Of a DNA stretch of 64,000 bases, positions 10,745 to 21,852 are shown one piece after another. This DNA comes from Doryteuthis pealeii (lineage: Eukaryota; Mollusca; Cephalopoda; Myopsida; Loliginidae): positions 5,358,995-5,422,994 of the forward strand of contig CM042163.1 in the NCBI GenBank assembly GCA_023376005.1, given 5' to 3'. The position numbers were made by a program, and so were the translations under genes. Each line of letters begins with the position of its first letter. Position 1 is the first letter of the stretch. Below the pieces are notes generated by a model. The model did no database searches and was not told the DNA's origin. It worked only from the letters and a program-made list of their open reading frames with translations.

Positions 10745-10819
10745 CTTTCCCAGGACGTTGGTACCAATGTAAAGAATGGAGAACAAAAGTGCGAGTTTTA
10801 GAATGGAAATGGTTTTCAT
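10745..10819 (-). CDS. first coding exon of a secreted-protein gene (signal peptide)
   Basis: The minus strand has AATCAACATGA, an ATG with A at -3. It opens 25 codons beginning MKTISILKLALLFS and ending TNVLGK, followed directly by the splice donor GTAAGCC at 10744-10738. A short basic start, a hydrophobic core of about 15 residues and a small-residue VLG site form a textbook secretory signal peptide, with cleavage likely after the glycine. The exon ends in phase 0. Exons limited to the signal peptide are common in animal genes for small secreted proteins and peptides. The mature product is not in view: the following exons should lie to the left, or outside this window. No family can be named. 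Confidence 0.6.
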
Positions 10820-10979
10820 GTTGATTCACTCTGTGACGATGCCACAATAAAGGCGTCGCATTAAAATGAACGTTTTGATAATTTTCTTTATCGCATCGAC
10901 GGCACCTGCTGCAAAAAAAAAGTGGAAGGTACGGATGTCGTGTGTGACTGCCGTGGGGACTTGAAAAAGAAGTGAAGCG

Positions 10980-11175
10980 GTACTCTCTGTCGTACTGCTA
11001 CTACTCTGCAATCACTGCTGCTGCTGCTGCTGCTGCTGCTAAGAAGACAGAGATGGAAAGATGACAACAACTGCGATGGTCGTCGTCGTCGTCGTCGTCG
11101 TCGTGGTAGTAGTCGGCTGCTGCTGCTTCTATAGAGCCGAACAGGAATTGCTGCTGCTGCTGCTGCACTTAATGG
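10980..11175. repeat. (CTG)n and (GTC)n trinucleotide clusters in the putative 5' region
   Basis: CTG/GCT units run at about 11016-11041 and again at 11150-11168; GTC units run at about 11079-11104. They lie 160-350 bases upstream (minus strand) of the signal-peptide ATG and could be in its 5' UTR or promoter. Apparent long ORFs here are low-complexity readings. A TATA-like TATATTTAATAGG occurs on the minus strand near 11290. Confidence 0.7.
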
Positions 11176-11289
11176 TCGAACGCGCACGAGTCACGCTGAA
11201 TGTAGCACAAGAAGAATGGAAGGCATTTTTGTTTGTTTCAAATTCGAATCTATCACGTCTGCGATTTTCTCAAAAATATATGACCTATT

Positions 11290-13149
11290 AAATATAGACT
11301 GAATTATTTATGCTAGAATTTGTATTTTCATTTTTATTTTTATGAAGCCACCATTTATTCATCGATCAGTAGGACGAAGAGGAGGGGGGAAGGAGAATGT
11401 ATTTTGGATACGGTTGTTTATAGTTGAAAGACCCACAAGAAAATAATCCACACTAAAAATACTCCTATGATTAACCTGACTAAAATTTCTGTTGTGTATG
11501 GCCACTGAAACTTTAGACAACTCGTAAATTTAATTCGACAAGATTAAATTTCCTGGTGGAAAAAAGAAAAAAAAAACCGACTATAAAGTCGGGAATTTGT
11601 TCAATGACGATGTGTGGGCGTCGATGAAAATCGATTCATTTTAAGGGTGGAAAATTTCTGTTGATTTATTATTTCATTTGATTTCGAGATTTCCTATTTA
11701 ATGCTTTAATATCAAGAATAGAATAAAAAAAACTAAATGTGTATTTTGATCGAGAGTGGTTTGTTTGAAAAGAGGTTTCAAGCGGGAAAGAAATGAAAGA
11801 AAATTGACTGAAAAAAAACAAAAAAAACAAAAAACAAAATCTAGTGCGTCTTCTTCTGAATCGCAATAAACCAACAGACAAAAAAAAAAAAAATGTTTTG
11901 TTAATGAACGGATTTTGTCTTGTGCAGACAGATGAACATTTTTCTTTTGTACAAAAAACAAAAAAAAAAACAGGAATGAATGTATCTATTGTTAATATAC
12001 AAAAAAAAAAAAAAAAGAAAAAGAAAAAAAACTGTCAGATTTTAATGAATAAAACGAGGGACAAACGTGAGAATTAGAGAATGAAGTGGTGGGGGGGGTA
12101 ATAAATGATGTTGGTGATATAAGTAATGATTATTTTCTAATACTTTTCCTATAAAAGCTCTATAGACTCGGATATACGTCGATCTCGTGAATGGATCGAA
12201 CTTTGATCACTAGCCGTGAAATCATTCATTTATGAAATACTTTATATATAATTCGATTCTCAGTATGGAAAAATAAATAAGGCAAACAAATTATTTGGTT
12301 AAAGTTTTTTTTCAGGTAAGAGTTTTTGCCTTTGACAACGTTAATCATGAAAATATCGAAAGAGTTTAAATTGGGTTCTATAAAATTTGGACTGACTATT
12401 ATCATACCAAGTTTCCCTGTATTATGAACTTCCACGTATATTATACCCCCCCCCAAAAAAAAAAGAATAAAACAAATAACAAAAAAACAAACGAAATTTG
12501 CCGATTTTTAGTAAAGAGTCTCGTTTGCTGCACAAATCTTCATTATTAAATTCTACAATTTTGATTTCTTTTGTTTATTGTAACGAGTAGATATTTGACA
12601 AATATGAAACAAAAAAGTTTCCCATCATATACAAATAATAACGTTATGAAACCATCTAAATGATTTGACTGAATATTTTGACTACAAATCTCGACTAATA
12701 CACGAGACAGCGTTTCAACCGTTTGTCGCCATTTTCCATTAAATTTAGTTTTCAAATTTCATAAATATTTATTGAATATCAATTCATTACATCGTGGGTG
12801 TGGCGCCACCTGGGGGACGTTATTCCAATTGGTGTAAGTAAAAAAAAAATACTGTCATTCACAGGCGAGTTTTATTCGTTCTTTTTAGTTTTTCACTTTG
12901 AAAGACTTTTTTGATCCAAGAAATTTTAACACCGGAAGTCAGAAGGAAAAGGTCATTTTTATGACATCCGGTGCTAAAAGTGAGGGAAACCCCTTAGAAA
13001 TAAACTGTCATGTCCAATAAGGGAAAATATTTAGCCAATCATATAAAATAGGCTTTCGAGTAGAAAAAAAAACGGCTTAAAAATCCCCCAAATTAACTTA
13101 TGCGACAAATGAAGACTTGTATACGTTGAAACATATTTAAGGAGTTGAT
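11290..13149. other. no gene seen; A-rich low-copy region
   Basis: Many poly-A tracts (11565, 11810, 11880, 11960, 12000, 12455). Near 12930-12980 a short inverted pair (CACCGGAAGTCA / TGACATCCGGTG) may be a small MITE-like hairpin. Nothing else is supported. Confidence 0.4.
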
Positions 13150-13295
13150 GTAGTTGATGTCCTCAGACTTAGAGTGTTCTAGGCATGACACTAAACTACA
13201 TTGATATTGTGGCTCCAGTTTTAGAGACCTGGAGAGTGTGGAGTACTCCTTCATTGCAAATACTCCTAGATCTACTCTTATCTAGTTTTCTGTCT
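13150..13295 (+). mobile_element. repeat A fragment
   Basis: Diverged match to the middle of family A: GTCCTCAGACTTAG.., GGCTCCAGTTTTAGAG, GGAGAGTGTGGAGTACTCC. Same order as in 54836-55420. Confidence 0.6.
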
Positions 13296-13809
13296 GGGTT
13301 CGGCGTAGAGACAAGGCAATGCCAAACGAACTAGTTTATAACCATCTTTATTGCATGAGGGTCGGCGTTAATATCTACGATTAAAAGAGTTAATGTTTCT
13401 TACTGGAGAGTTCATACCAAGGGAGATTACAAAATAATATTATATTTCCCTTTCTTTATTGAAAATTAGTTAGTACTTACAATGACTGTATATGAGGTTT
13501 ATAGTGTTCAGTTTAACCTATGTGACTATTTCATACTTGAAAGAAAGATTGTGTTTTTTTGTTTTGTGAATGTTTCATAGATCAGGTCTCTTTGTTTTGA
13601 TTGTTTTGTTAGAACAGTGTAGTGAAGTTCTTGTTTGGGGATGGCTGAACCATTTTTCTTGCGGTGAAAGTGGTGATGCTTTCATTTTGTGTGAGGTGTC
13701 TTGTAAATGCAGTGGACTGTCGGGTGTTGTCAATTGGTGGTTGCAGTTAATGCTGAGATCAAATCCAGTCGACTCCAGGTTTGAGGTATTGCCTGTTGCT
13801 GTGAAGGGC

Positions 13810-13984
13810 GTATTGGAAATTCCATAGTTAATTATCTTCCCCTGCCGCTAGGGGGCAAATCGCCAACATCGTATGTTGGTGCCAATACCAAAAACTTAAC
13901 TTATCACGGAGCACTCACTGAGGGTAGTTGCGTAAATAGCGGTCCCTACACTTCATTCATCACTTAGCCCAAAAACAGGGCTTA
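13810..13984 (+). repeat. dispersed repeat G, copy 1
   Basis: About 175 bases nearly identical to the reverse complement of 62507-62686. Shared words: TTAGTTAATTATCT, CGCCAACATCGTATGTTGG, CACGGAGCACTCA, GTAAATAGCGGTCCCTA. CCAACATCGTATGTTGG is a 7-bp stem with a 3-base loop kept in both copies. The sequence after it (to about 14330) shares weaker words with 62300-62500, so the true element may be longer. Class unknown. Confidence 0.7.
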
Positions 13985-14501
13985 CTTATCTACGGACCGT
14001 TGACCTGGACGGAGGCATTTTTTCACAGCACACTTTCGAAGGCACAAAAGCACACTACACAAGGCTGAAGACCAAATAGTCTACTTGAAAAGGGCCCATT
14101 CACCGTCATTTAAAGAACTGTTAACCTGGGCGAGAAGCTTCTAAAATAGCATCCCCCATTACTTATCACCGAACCGGTTACCGAGGAAGAACGAGAAACG
14201 TCCGAAGAAGCGTCCTATCAACTTTCCAACCAGCAACAGAATACCCCTGTTATCACCACCTCCAAGAACATTACTTAACTCAGATAAGTCTCGTAGCAAA
14301 TACCAATAAAATTTGCAACAAGTTCTTGTATTATTTGTCAATACATGTATTAAATTTCCATTGTGTGTTTGTCTTCTTTGTCCGACAATTTGCCTACAAC
14401 TACGGAGAAATAAGAGCTCCCTCGAAACCCGTAAATACTATTAGACGCTTCCATTATTGTGTTTTACCAATTACAATCTCAGCTTTTTTTGAAGTGTCAG
14501 A

Positions 14502-14864
14502 ATTTGCAGAGAGAATGGCGGGAGTATGCAAAAGTTGTTGATAAAGGCCAGAAAAATCAGGCACAGACTGTCACTTGGCGATAATGGCTTACAGAGCAAT
14601 ACCCATCTCAAGATGTGATAAATTTTGATTTTTCGGACTGTTATCCTCATCTTTACAGTGGTATATATAAACACAACGTTTTGGATAAGGATAACTGTCT
14701 GAAAACTCAGAATTATTCACATCAAGCCTTATCTAAAATATACAGACAAATACTATCTCAAGATGCTACTCTGTAAGCCCTCATCCCCAAGTGACAGTCT
14801 GTGTCTAACTCTCTGGCCTTCATCAACAAATTTTTGCATACTCCCACCATTCTCTCTGCAAATA
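14502..14864. mobile_element. inverted-repeat element with repeat E core
   Basis: Arms of about 115 bases at 14502-14615 and 14750-14864 are inverted (GGAGTATGCAAAA, CAGACTGTCACTTGG, CTCAAGATG). The spacer holds a repeat E piece: TTTTCGGACTGTTATCCTCA then CACAACGTTTTGG. It is another member of the hairpin families. Confidence 0.7.
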
Positions 14865-15334
14865 CATTTGATTGGGGATAGTGGGTGGGTGGGTGATAGA
14901 GTGATGTGTTTGAAGCTATATATTTGGGGCACCGTTATCGCTGACAACTATTTTCGGTACACAATTTTCTTTAAACAACAACTTCAGTTGGTTTATTAAA
15001 TTTGTAAATGTGGTGGAATGGACGCTTGCTCATATGATTTGGCTCTGAGGAGGCACTCGTTGCCTTCCATTTCAAAGAAGTCAGTACTTACGTATTGTCA
15101 GATGCTGGATGGAATATCTTGTTGAAGTGGCGTCTCTTTCGAGTGCTTGGCTGGTATTTCTAGCACGTCGGACATTTTGTAACCATGTCTTCGTCTTTCT
15201 CAATTCATTCTTACCCAGTACATTGTGGTTCTTGTTCTTCGCTTTGTTTTCTCAATCTCCTGCCGCTAAAAACTGACCAGTTTAATTATGTTTTATTTTT
15301 ATATGAATATTTTTTGTTGTATAAATTAACGTGT

Positions 15335-15660
15335 CTAAATTAATGTCTCTTACGCTTCAAAGATGTCTGCAAGAGAGACCTGGAGACATGCCACATCGAC
15401 ATAGACACGTGGGAGGCTTGTGCCGAAGACCGTGCAACCTGGCGCCTCCTCGTCAAACAAGGAACAAAAAGAAGTGAGAAAGAGAGGAAAAAACTGCCAC
15501 AGAAAAGAGAGCTAAAAGAAAGGAGAAACAGCAGCACCCCCAACACCTACAGAAAGCACCACTTTTTGTTTGCAGCCACTGCACCAGAGACTGCCATTCG
15601 AGGATCGGTCTGTTCAGCCACTCACGTAGCTGTAAGTGAGAAAAAAAAACACAAAAAACA
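15335..15660 (+). mobile_element. LINE-c 3' end with C/H finger tail
   Basis: The frame begins RFKDVCKRDLETCHID, continues EDRATWRLLVKQG and a Lys/Glu-rich stretch, and after a frameshift near 15575 ends VCSHCTRDCHSRIGLFSHSR. The RYKD/RFKD block, DR..W and the final C..C....C...IGL.SH pattern are the known end of a common animal LINE ORF2. Truncated upstream and frame-broken, so dead. Another copy with the same tail is at 26245-26470. Confidence 0.85.
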
Positions 15661-16690
15661 AAACAAACTACACCATCGTCTAAAATAGACGGAAGGTCGC
15701 CAACCATAAATTAACTACCACCAAGAGTATTAAATTTAGGGTAGTTTAAGAGTTAACATCATTTGGTGAAGAGCACTAGTTTCTGCGGTATAGGAACCCT
15801 AACCAAAAAGTGGAAAGGGGACCTTTAGTTAGATTATCGCTGCCAGGCTGGTCGGAATGAAGGAACAAGCTGTGAGTTTCCATCTCTTGATATGTCTATT
15901 TGTTGAAGTTTCTGTATTTTGAGATTCTTTCAAATTGTTCTTGTTGTATTCGCTGTTATTAAATGCTATTTGTTTTCTTACAGTTTCACGGTGTTAATTG
16001 AATAAAGTTAATTACATCAGTAAGAATTGTCACGCCTTCACTTTATCCAGACCGGGGACAGCCATTACACCTGGGTCGATGCATGTAGTTGCTGTAGTAT
16101 GTCTGATTGGAGTGACGCTGCTATTATCTTGTTCCCCTTCAGCAGAACACCATTCTGTATCCCTATGAGCATTCATAAATTGTGAACATACCTGTGAATT
16201 AGAATATTTGAATTAGGGTCTGTTTGATTTAAAATCAAGGGGTCCCTTGGAAAATTACTCGCCCATTATGGACGATTGGTGACCTTTTATATCACCCATT
16301 AGAAAAGGCGCCATGACAGACACATGAGAATAGGTTTGGTTAGTTGAGCAGATGCGGCTCGGTTTGCAAAGAGTACAGACGTATTGTCGGTTATACCGGG
16401 AGTCCATCTTCCGGGGCGGAATCAGTCATGGGCTAAGAAATAAAAGCTTGATCAAGTAACTCCAAGTTGTTGAGTTAATTAATTAAATATTGAAAACAAT
16501 GACTAGCTCAGCCCAAAGAAGAATTAAGAAGGAAAGTCAACCTCCAGCAGAAGCCTCGATAGAAGTCAGCCCAAAGAAAATGGTGTCCGAAGTAAAAACA
16601 TCTAGACGAAGAAGCAGTATCAAGTAAGAACAATCATCATCTTCTATCTCTAATTCATCACTCTGTCTCTCTCTATTATATACCCGAGAG
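15661..16690. other. unassigned sequence between LINE pieces
   Basis: A 3' UTR-like stretch of the LINE (about 15640-15720) is followed by sequence I cannot place. A 42-codon open frame from ATG 16499 (MTSSAQRRIKKESQPP...) is A-rich and hydrophilic, like the start of a retroelement gag region. The stretch 16400-16498 just before it resembles an LTR end, but no partner copy is present to prove it. Confidence 0.35.
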
Positions 16691-16699
16691 AACTCTCTC

Positions 16700-17330
16700 C
16701 CAGACTCTAGCTCAGGTAAATACCTTCAGGTACCTGGGCTCCACAGTTGCCATCAACAATAGATTCAATGCAGAGCTTCATCTCCGAATTTCAAATGCTT
16801 CCAAAGCATTTAGCCGGCTGAAGAGGCAAGTCTGGTTCAACAGAGACATCTCCTTGAAAACTAAATGTGCAGTATACCGTGCTATGGTTCTCTCAACCCT
16901 GCTGTATGGTGCGGAAGCCTAGACGATATACAAAGCGGATGCCCATAGATTACATGTCTACTACATACGTCACTTGCGTAGTATATTAAATGTCAAGTGG
17001 TGGCAACATATTTAAAACAGGACCATCCTGAAGAGAACTGGACTCCCTGGCATGCACGAAATACATGTCCAACGCAACCTGAGATGGGCTGGCCACTTAA
17101 ACAGGCTTGGGGATGACTGACTACCAAAGCAGATTCTGTACTCTCAACTGAGAGAGGGATCACGCGGAATCGGTAGACCAAATCTCAGGTACAAAGACAA
17201 CACCAAGAGAAACCTGAAGGACTTGAACATCCCGATAGGCAGTTGGCAAGACGCAACCAGAGACCGATTAAATTGGAGAAAAATGATTCGCGTGGTGTCT
17301 TCATCGGATATGATGGACAGCAATTATTGA
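16700..17330 (+). mobile_element. LINE RT C-terminal fragment, with stops
   Basis: Translates as YLGSTVAINN-type start (YLQVPGSTVAINNRFNAELH with a small disruption), SRLKRQVWFNRDISLKTKC, VLSTLLYGAEA, LRWAGHLNRLGDD and DLNIPIGSWQDATRDRLNWR. This is the thumb and tail region of a LINE reverse transcriptase well known from marine invertebrates. In-frame stops replace a Trp after AEA (TGG to TAG), another follows WWQHI, and a third follows GDD. Non-functional. Confidence 0.9.
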
Positions 17331-17689
17331 TTGATTGATATATAACAACAAAGCGTTTGGTAGAAAAAGAAAACGGACGAATCTATTTTTTGGTCGGGTG
17401 ACTTGGTTGTGTGTGGTATGGTGATGTGGTGTGTATTGGTAGGTTCAGCTGTTTTTGGATCTTATATGAAAATTGATGCTATGTACCAGTGCTGGAGTCA
17501 ACTGCTTCCGTGACTTTTTTTAGTCGCATGTTTTGATAACTATGTTTAGCATTGATAAGCTTTGGGGGTAATTTAAAAAAAAAAGGAACTGTTTTAATTG
17601 TCTGTAAATTTAGTTTTTCGCCCGGAATCTTGCGCGGAGCCTCATGCGCAAAGACATGTTTTATTCATTGTGTTTGAAGTTGTGTTACT

Positions 17690-18300
17690 TAATCATTAGA
17701 TACCTAATGATTATGACAATAGTGTAGAAATCATATTAGTGCAGCTGATGGCCTTGAGAGTGAGTGACGGCGCTTGACCTCGATCTCACCTTGCGTTCTG
17801 CGGATGGAACGTGAGAACCGAAAGGCAATAGAAGGCCCCCTTCCGGTTTAAGGATGCTAAGTAAGTAACTTAGTCAGTTAGAAGTTAGAAGCCAAGCTAG
17901 CAAGATGTGAGTCTCACTGCGCAGATGTCTGGTCTGGGGAATCTACGAATAAAGTAACATCATCGTAAATCGAAGTCTTGTGTTTATTACTAAAAACTAA
18001 CAATGACACAAGGCTTCTGATAACAAGAAATCCCTAGCAACCGAAACCAGACCCGGAATCCTCAATAGAAGACCAGACGAGACCTTAGAAGATATACCAG
18101 ACCAAGATAGATGATAGACGATCAGAAGCCGGCCAGAAGAATAGACGACCAGAGTAAGAACTAAGAGAAGTATATAACATATACCTATTTAGTACCGGTA
18201 AAGAAGGGCTATGCAACAGTCGGGTCAACACCCGTTTGATGTTACAGTTCTTCAATTAAATATATCCTTATTAGATTCTGTTTCGCTGGTGAGTGGTGTT
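17690..18300 (+). other. possible LTR and leader of an LTR retroelement
   Basis: Moderately GC-rich block in AT-rich surroundings. AATAAAGTAACATC followed by TTGTGTTTATTACTAAAAAC resembles an LTR R-U5 end. It recurs as TTGTGCTTGTTATTAAAAAC near 45880, followed in both places by a GACACAAG word and a purine-rich leader. No gag or pol frame follows. The boundaries are not supported. Confidence 0.3.
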
Positions 18301-18717
18301 AAGTATCTGGCAGCCATCCTTCATTCCAGATGTAATGAATAAGTAAGCAAGCCAATAAGAATCCAGTGTTAACGTATTCCTTGTAAGTCCTTCGTCCGAG
18401 AGAATCCAAATGTCAATGAAATAACTCAGAATGGTATGTCTATTAATACAGCAGAAGCAGCAGCAGCAGTGCCAGTGATTGGACAATAGAAATCCACCCC
18501 AGGTCACGTGGTAGTCAACGAGTCTATATTTAGGAGTGACCATTTACTTCATGCCTTATATCAAATAAATTCCAACAAGTGGGTGTATTGAGTTATTGAA
18601 TTTGTGAATCAGGAGAAATATTTATTTCTGTTGTATAAGACTTTATTAGAGAAGGGTCTTTCGTGGTTTTCTCTTTCAAGTGTTGATTCAGTGTGTGTAT
18701 GTTGAAATGAATACCTC

Positions 18718-19026
18718 TCACTGACCTTCCTGATCTGCAATGGGGACTATTATGCCTGGACTGTACTTTATCGTGAAATCATATCCTACCATTTTCAATA
18801 AAATTCTTGCAAGACTTGGTGGCGCTTGTGCCAAATTCTTCAGTGGTTTGTGGTCGGAGTGTACAGTCACCTTGTGACCCCATATATAACGATGGAATCT
18901 TTCTAGTTCAATTACGACAGCTAACATTTCTTTCTCAATTTTAAAGTATCGAGTTTTAGGTCCTGTTCGTGTTTTACTGGCGAATGCTACAGACATTTGA
19001 TCCTGCGGTTGAGGCATCGATGGGAA
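18718..19026 (-). mobile_element. Ty3/gypsy pol fragment (RNase H region)
   Basis: The minus strand reads VAFASKTRTGPKTRYFKIEK, EMLAVVIELERFHRYIWG, VTVHSDHKPLKNLAQ and RILLKMVGYDFTIKYSPG. These match the RT-connected RNase H of Ty3/gypsy elements: ASR/K, the Y..IEKE.LAVV block and SDHKPL are the hallmarks. There is no RT upstream and no integrase downstream, so it is an isolated relic. Adjacent LINE sequence starts at 19025 on the other strand. Confidence 0.9.
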
Positions 19027-19742
19027 GAGTTATGGGTGTGTGTTTGGATTGAAATATCTCAACACTATTCACATCTCCAATACTGTAATCAAATTTGGGG
19101 GTCAGCCTAATGGCGGTACTTTGATTAATCGTATTACTGTTCTTCAAAACTTTGCGGTGAGACTTATGTCCTTGTGCCTCCTAGGACATCATCTGACAAC
19201 CTGTATGCAAATTTGGAGATTCTCAACTTTTCTGATATGGTCCATTGTGAAAATATTTTGTTCATACATAAACTGTTCCACGATAAAATGCCTGTTTCTG
19301 TTCAGAATGCTTTTGCAGTTGACTTCACCCATGCTAAGGTCACTCGTGCTGACCAATCTGGTTGGCTTAATTTCCCTATCATAAACACGGTTAGTTTTGG
19401 GCATAATTCGATTCGTTTTAATGCACTTAATTCTTGGAACACTATTCAGTCGGTATTGTTTGATGAAGAAAAGGAGGAAAAGATGAAGCTTGTTTCGGTA
19501 AATTATTTTGTCTTTAACAAACTTTTGAAAAAGCATTTTATTGCCTCTTATAAACAACAGATTTGCATTTAGATTCTCACACGGCTAATTTGTCTCATGA
19601 TATATATGTATATGTTTGTGTTGTCTGGTGTGTCTTGTATCGTTTCCTGTGAGCGTCCAAGAGTGGTCATGTCCATGGGATTAGCTTCACGCTATTAGGC
19701 ATGGCCTCCCTTCAATAGTAGTTTAACAAAAATAAAGTTTTT
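19025..19742 (+). mobile_element. LINE-d C-terminus and 3' UTR
   Basis: Two overlapping frames join across a frameshift near 19115-19175. They read LQYCNQIWGSA, NRITVLQNFAVRL, PPRTSSDNLYANLEILNFSD, LFIHKLFHDKMP, GHNSIRFNALNSWN and FNKLLKKHFIASY. It ends at TAG 19570. This is the conserved C-terminal region of a CR1/L2-like non-LTR reverse transcriptase (W/Y-G, ..LQN.A.R.., F.Y.H....LP). A 3' UTR of about 160 bases with AATAAAG at about 19729 follows. The upstream catalytic RT is missing. Confidence 0.85.
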
Positions 19743-20125
19743 CTTTTACTTATTCTTTATAACTTGTACCTACTATTGATAAATAAATTTCTTATTTTTT
19801 ATGACGTTGACAAACTTTTTTCGAGTGCCCTTTTCTGCTGAGGGGGGGTCTACATAAACTCATTCTCATTAGACATCATGCCCCGCAGTAGTTTAGTAAA
19901 CCTTTGCTGAGGTATTTCACTTACCCCGGAAAAAATGCAATCTGTTTCTTATCTTCAAGGGTGACCGCTTCGATCTTCAGGGGATCTGATTTTATTCAAT
20001 CTTTCGATATTTTGTGTCGGAAAAAAAGGCATCTTTGATGTCCGTACCCTCAGTTTATCAGGGATCATACTAACTTGGGATGTTTGTATGTGTGGGGGAT
20101 TGTGATAAACAAAATAAAGTAGATA

Positions 20126-20353
20126 ATTTTGATGTTTCGGACTGTTGTCCTCATCTTTATTGTGGTATGTATAAACACAACATTTTGGCCGCTATATCCT
20201 CCAGCCTTCCCTGTGTACCTGAGCATAGTAATAACTCAACTTTCTAGAATACACAGTGAACACCCGAGGAAGGCCGGAGGATACAGCGACCGAAACGTTG
20301 TGTTTATACATACCACAATAAAGATGAGGACAACAGTCCGAAACATCAAAATG
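20126..20353. mobile_element. repeat E palindrome
   Basis: Arms at about 20126-20220 and 20262-20353 are inverted copies containing ATGTTTCGGACTGTTGTCCT, GTGGTATGTATAAACACAAC and GGAGGATA. On the plus strand the right arm reads CCGAGGA...GCGACCGAAACGTTGTGTT. That is a hammerhead-like end with a GUU site and a one-base change in the core (CCGAGGA for CUGAGGA). Short ORFs here are shadows of the repeat. Confidence 0.75.
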
Positions 20354-21200
20354 ATTCACATCAAGCCCCATTAAAAAAATAGAGACAAATAAAATCAAGT
20401 AAATAAAAACAAAATAAAAAAAACAGCGATCTGTCCTTGCTTTCAACCTTGTTTTCGTTTTAAAACTCGGATATAAAAGCAGACCCACAAGAAAAAAAAA
20501 ACAAACCCTTTTTTTCCTCTTCTTTCAATCCCGGCCTTGAAATGGAGCAGCCGATGTTTGACTTCAACTCGGTCCAAGCACCCATAACACACGTGGGAAA
20601 GGCAAATATTTCCCGCGTCATTTTAGTTTGTTTTATATCCTGCTACCCCCCCCCCACCACCACACATCGACTTCTTTTATTAAACCTGTGAGCGATTACC
20701 TTTAACTGGGACGAAGGAAGTGTAACATTTAAAATTGCCCCCCCCCCCGCCGCCCTCGTTTACACAATAACACTTTTTTCGGAAACAACAATCCTTTGAT
20801 AGTTGCGCAGCCGCAATTGAAAATAGTCAATTTATAATTCCTAGTGAAAGGGGATTAATGACAGTCGAAGTTAGAATGGTCCATTTATAATTTTAGGAAT
20901 AGGGGTTAAATCGAATGAAATAAGACCCGACCTAAAAACACGCCCAGACAAATTAATCACCCAACCCATCAATTATATTGTATAGCAAGTTTGCTGTTAT
21001 TCATCACAATTCCATCCCTAATTATAGCCGACACTGGTCTAATTACACTGCCATTGTTAAATATGAAAGAGGAAGGAGTGTAGAAAGATACGGTATTTAT
21101 GAATTGAATTACAAGCAAATAATGAGTCGATAATAAAACAAAATTTTAAAACAATTCGTTCGGACTAAGCGACAATTTTCTTTAAGCAAATCACTTGTTT
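20354..21200. other. no gene seen
   Basis: C-runs at 20647 and 20738 and otherwise AT-rich unassigned sequence. Confidence 0.4.
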
Positions 21201-21556
21201 TACTATTTCTCTGAATTTTTTTAGATGAGGCTTGATAATTTGGATTATTTGGATTATTCGGACTATTATTCTCATCTTTATTGTTATCTACACTATTTCT
21301 CTGATTTTTTGAGATGAAACTTGATAATTTGTATTATTAGGATTATTCGGACTATTGTCCTCATCTTTATTGTTATCTATACTATTTCTCTGAATTTTTG
21401 AGATGAGGTCTGATTATTTGTATTATTTGTATTATTCAGACTATTGTCCTCATCTTTATTGTTATCTATACTATTTCTCTGAATTTTTGAGATGAGGTTT
21501 GATAATTTGTATTATTTGTATTATTCAGACTATTTTCCTCATCTTTATTTTTTAAA
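21201..21556. repeat. four tandem copies of an ~89-base repeat E segment
   Basis: TACTATTTCTCTGA starts recur at about 21201, 21290, 21380 and 21469. Each is followed by GATGAGGCTTGATAATTTG-like sequence, then GGACTATTGTCCTCATCTTT and TATTGTTATCTA. The unit is the outer part of repeat E without the ACGTTTCGG core. Head-to-tail copies are what rolling or dimeric RNA templates of retrozyme type would leave; unequal crossing-over is the simpler alternative. Confidence 0.8.
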
Positions 21557-21589
21557 AGAACTAGAGAAAAATCATATTGAATTAAACAA

Positions 21590-21690
21590 TCTCTTGGTTC
21601 TAGCGCAAGCGAAAAGTGGATAGACTTCACCGCTATTCGGCTGATACCGACAATAGCTTACTCTATAGACTTTACTTTGCTATTGTATCA
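21590..21690 (+). mobile_element. SINE-1 3' fragment
   Basis: GGTTCTAGCGCAAGCGAAAA, GTGGATAGACTTC, GGCTGATACCGACAATAGC and GACTTTACTTTGC match the 3' half of SINE-1 (37400-37498). The head is missing. Confidence 0.75.
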
Positions 21691-21761
21691 AAATGTAAGT
21701 AAAATTATCACAAGGACAAATATTTGTTAGTAATGTGACTTTTCATTTTACACTCTCTCTC

Positions 21762-21765
21762 TTAT

Positions 21766-21819
<54 letters not shown>
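21762..21819. repeat. (TA)n microsatellite
   Basis: AT run with one TAAT interruption, left of a foldback element. Confidence 0.95.
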
Positions 21820-21821
<2 letters not shown>

Positions 21822-21852
21822 GAAGAATGAATAAAGGAAAGAAAGAATAGAA

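Noticed and set aside
10888..11187. 99-codon Ser/Arg-rich minus-strand ORF near the signal-peptide exon
   Set aside because: Built from CTG/GTC/GTT trinucleotide runs. The signal-peptide ATG at 10819 is in a different frame and has a proper context and donor.
13570..13827. 85-codon ORF with hydrophobic start and several Cys
   Set aside because: It ends inside repeat G, no splice or promoter context is seen, and the composition looks like reverse-strand repeat sequence.
16499..16627. 42-codon gag-like ORF
   Set aside because: Only composition supports it; no zinc knuckle, no following pol frame.
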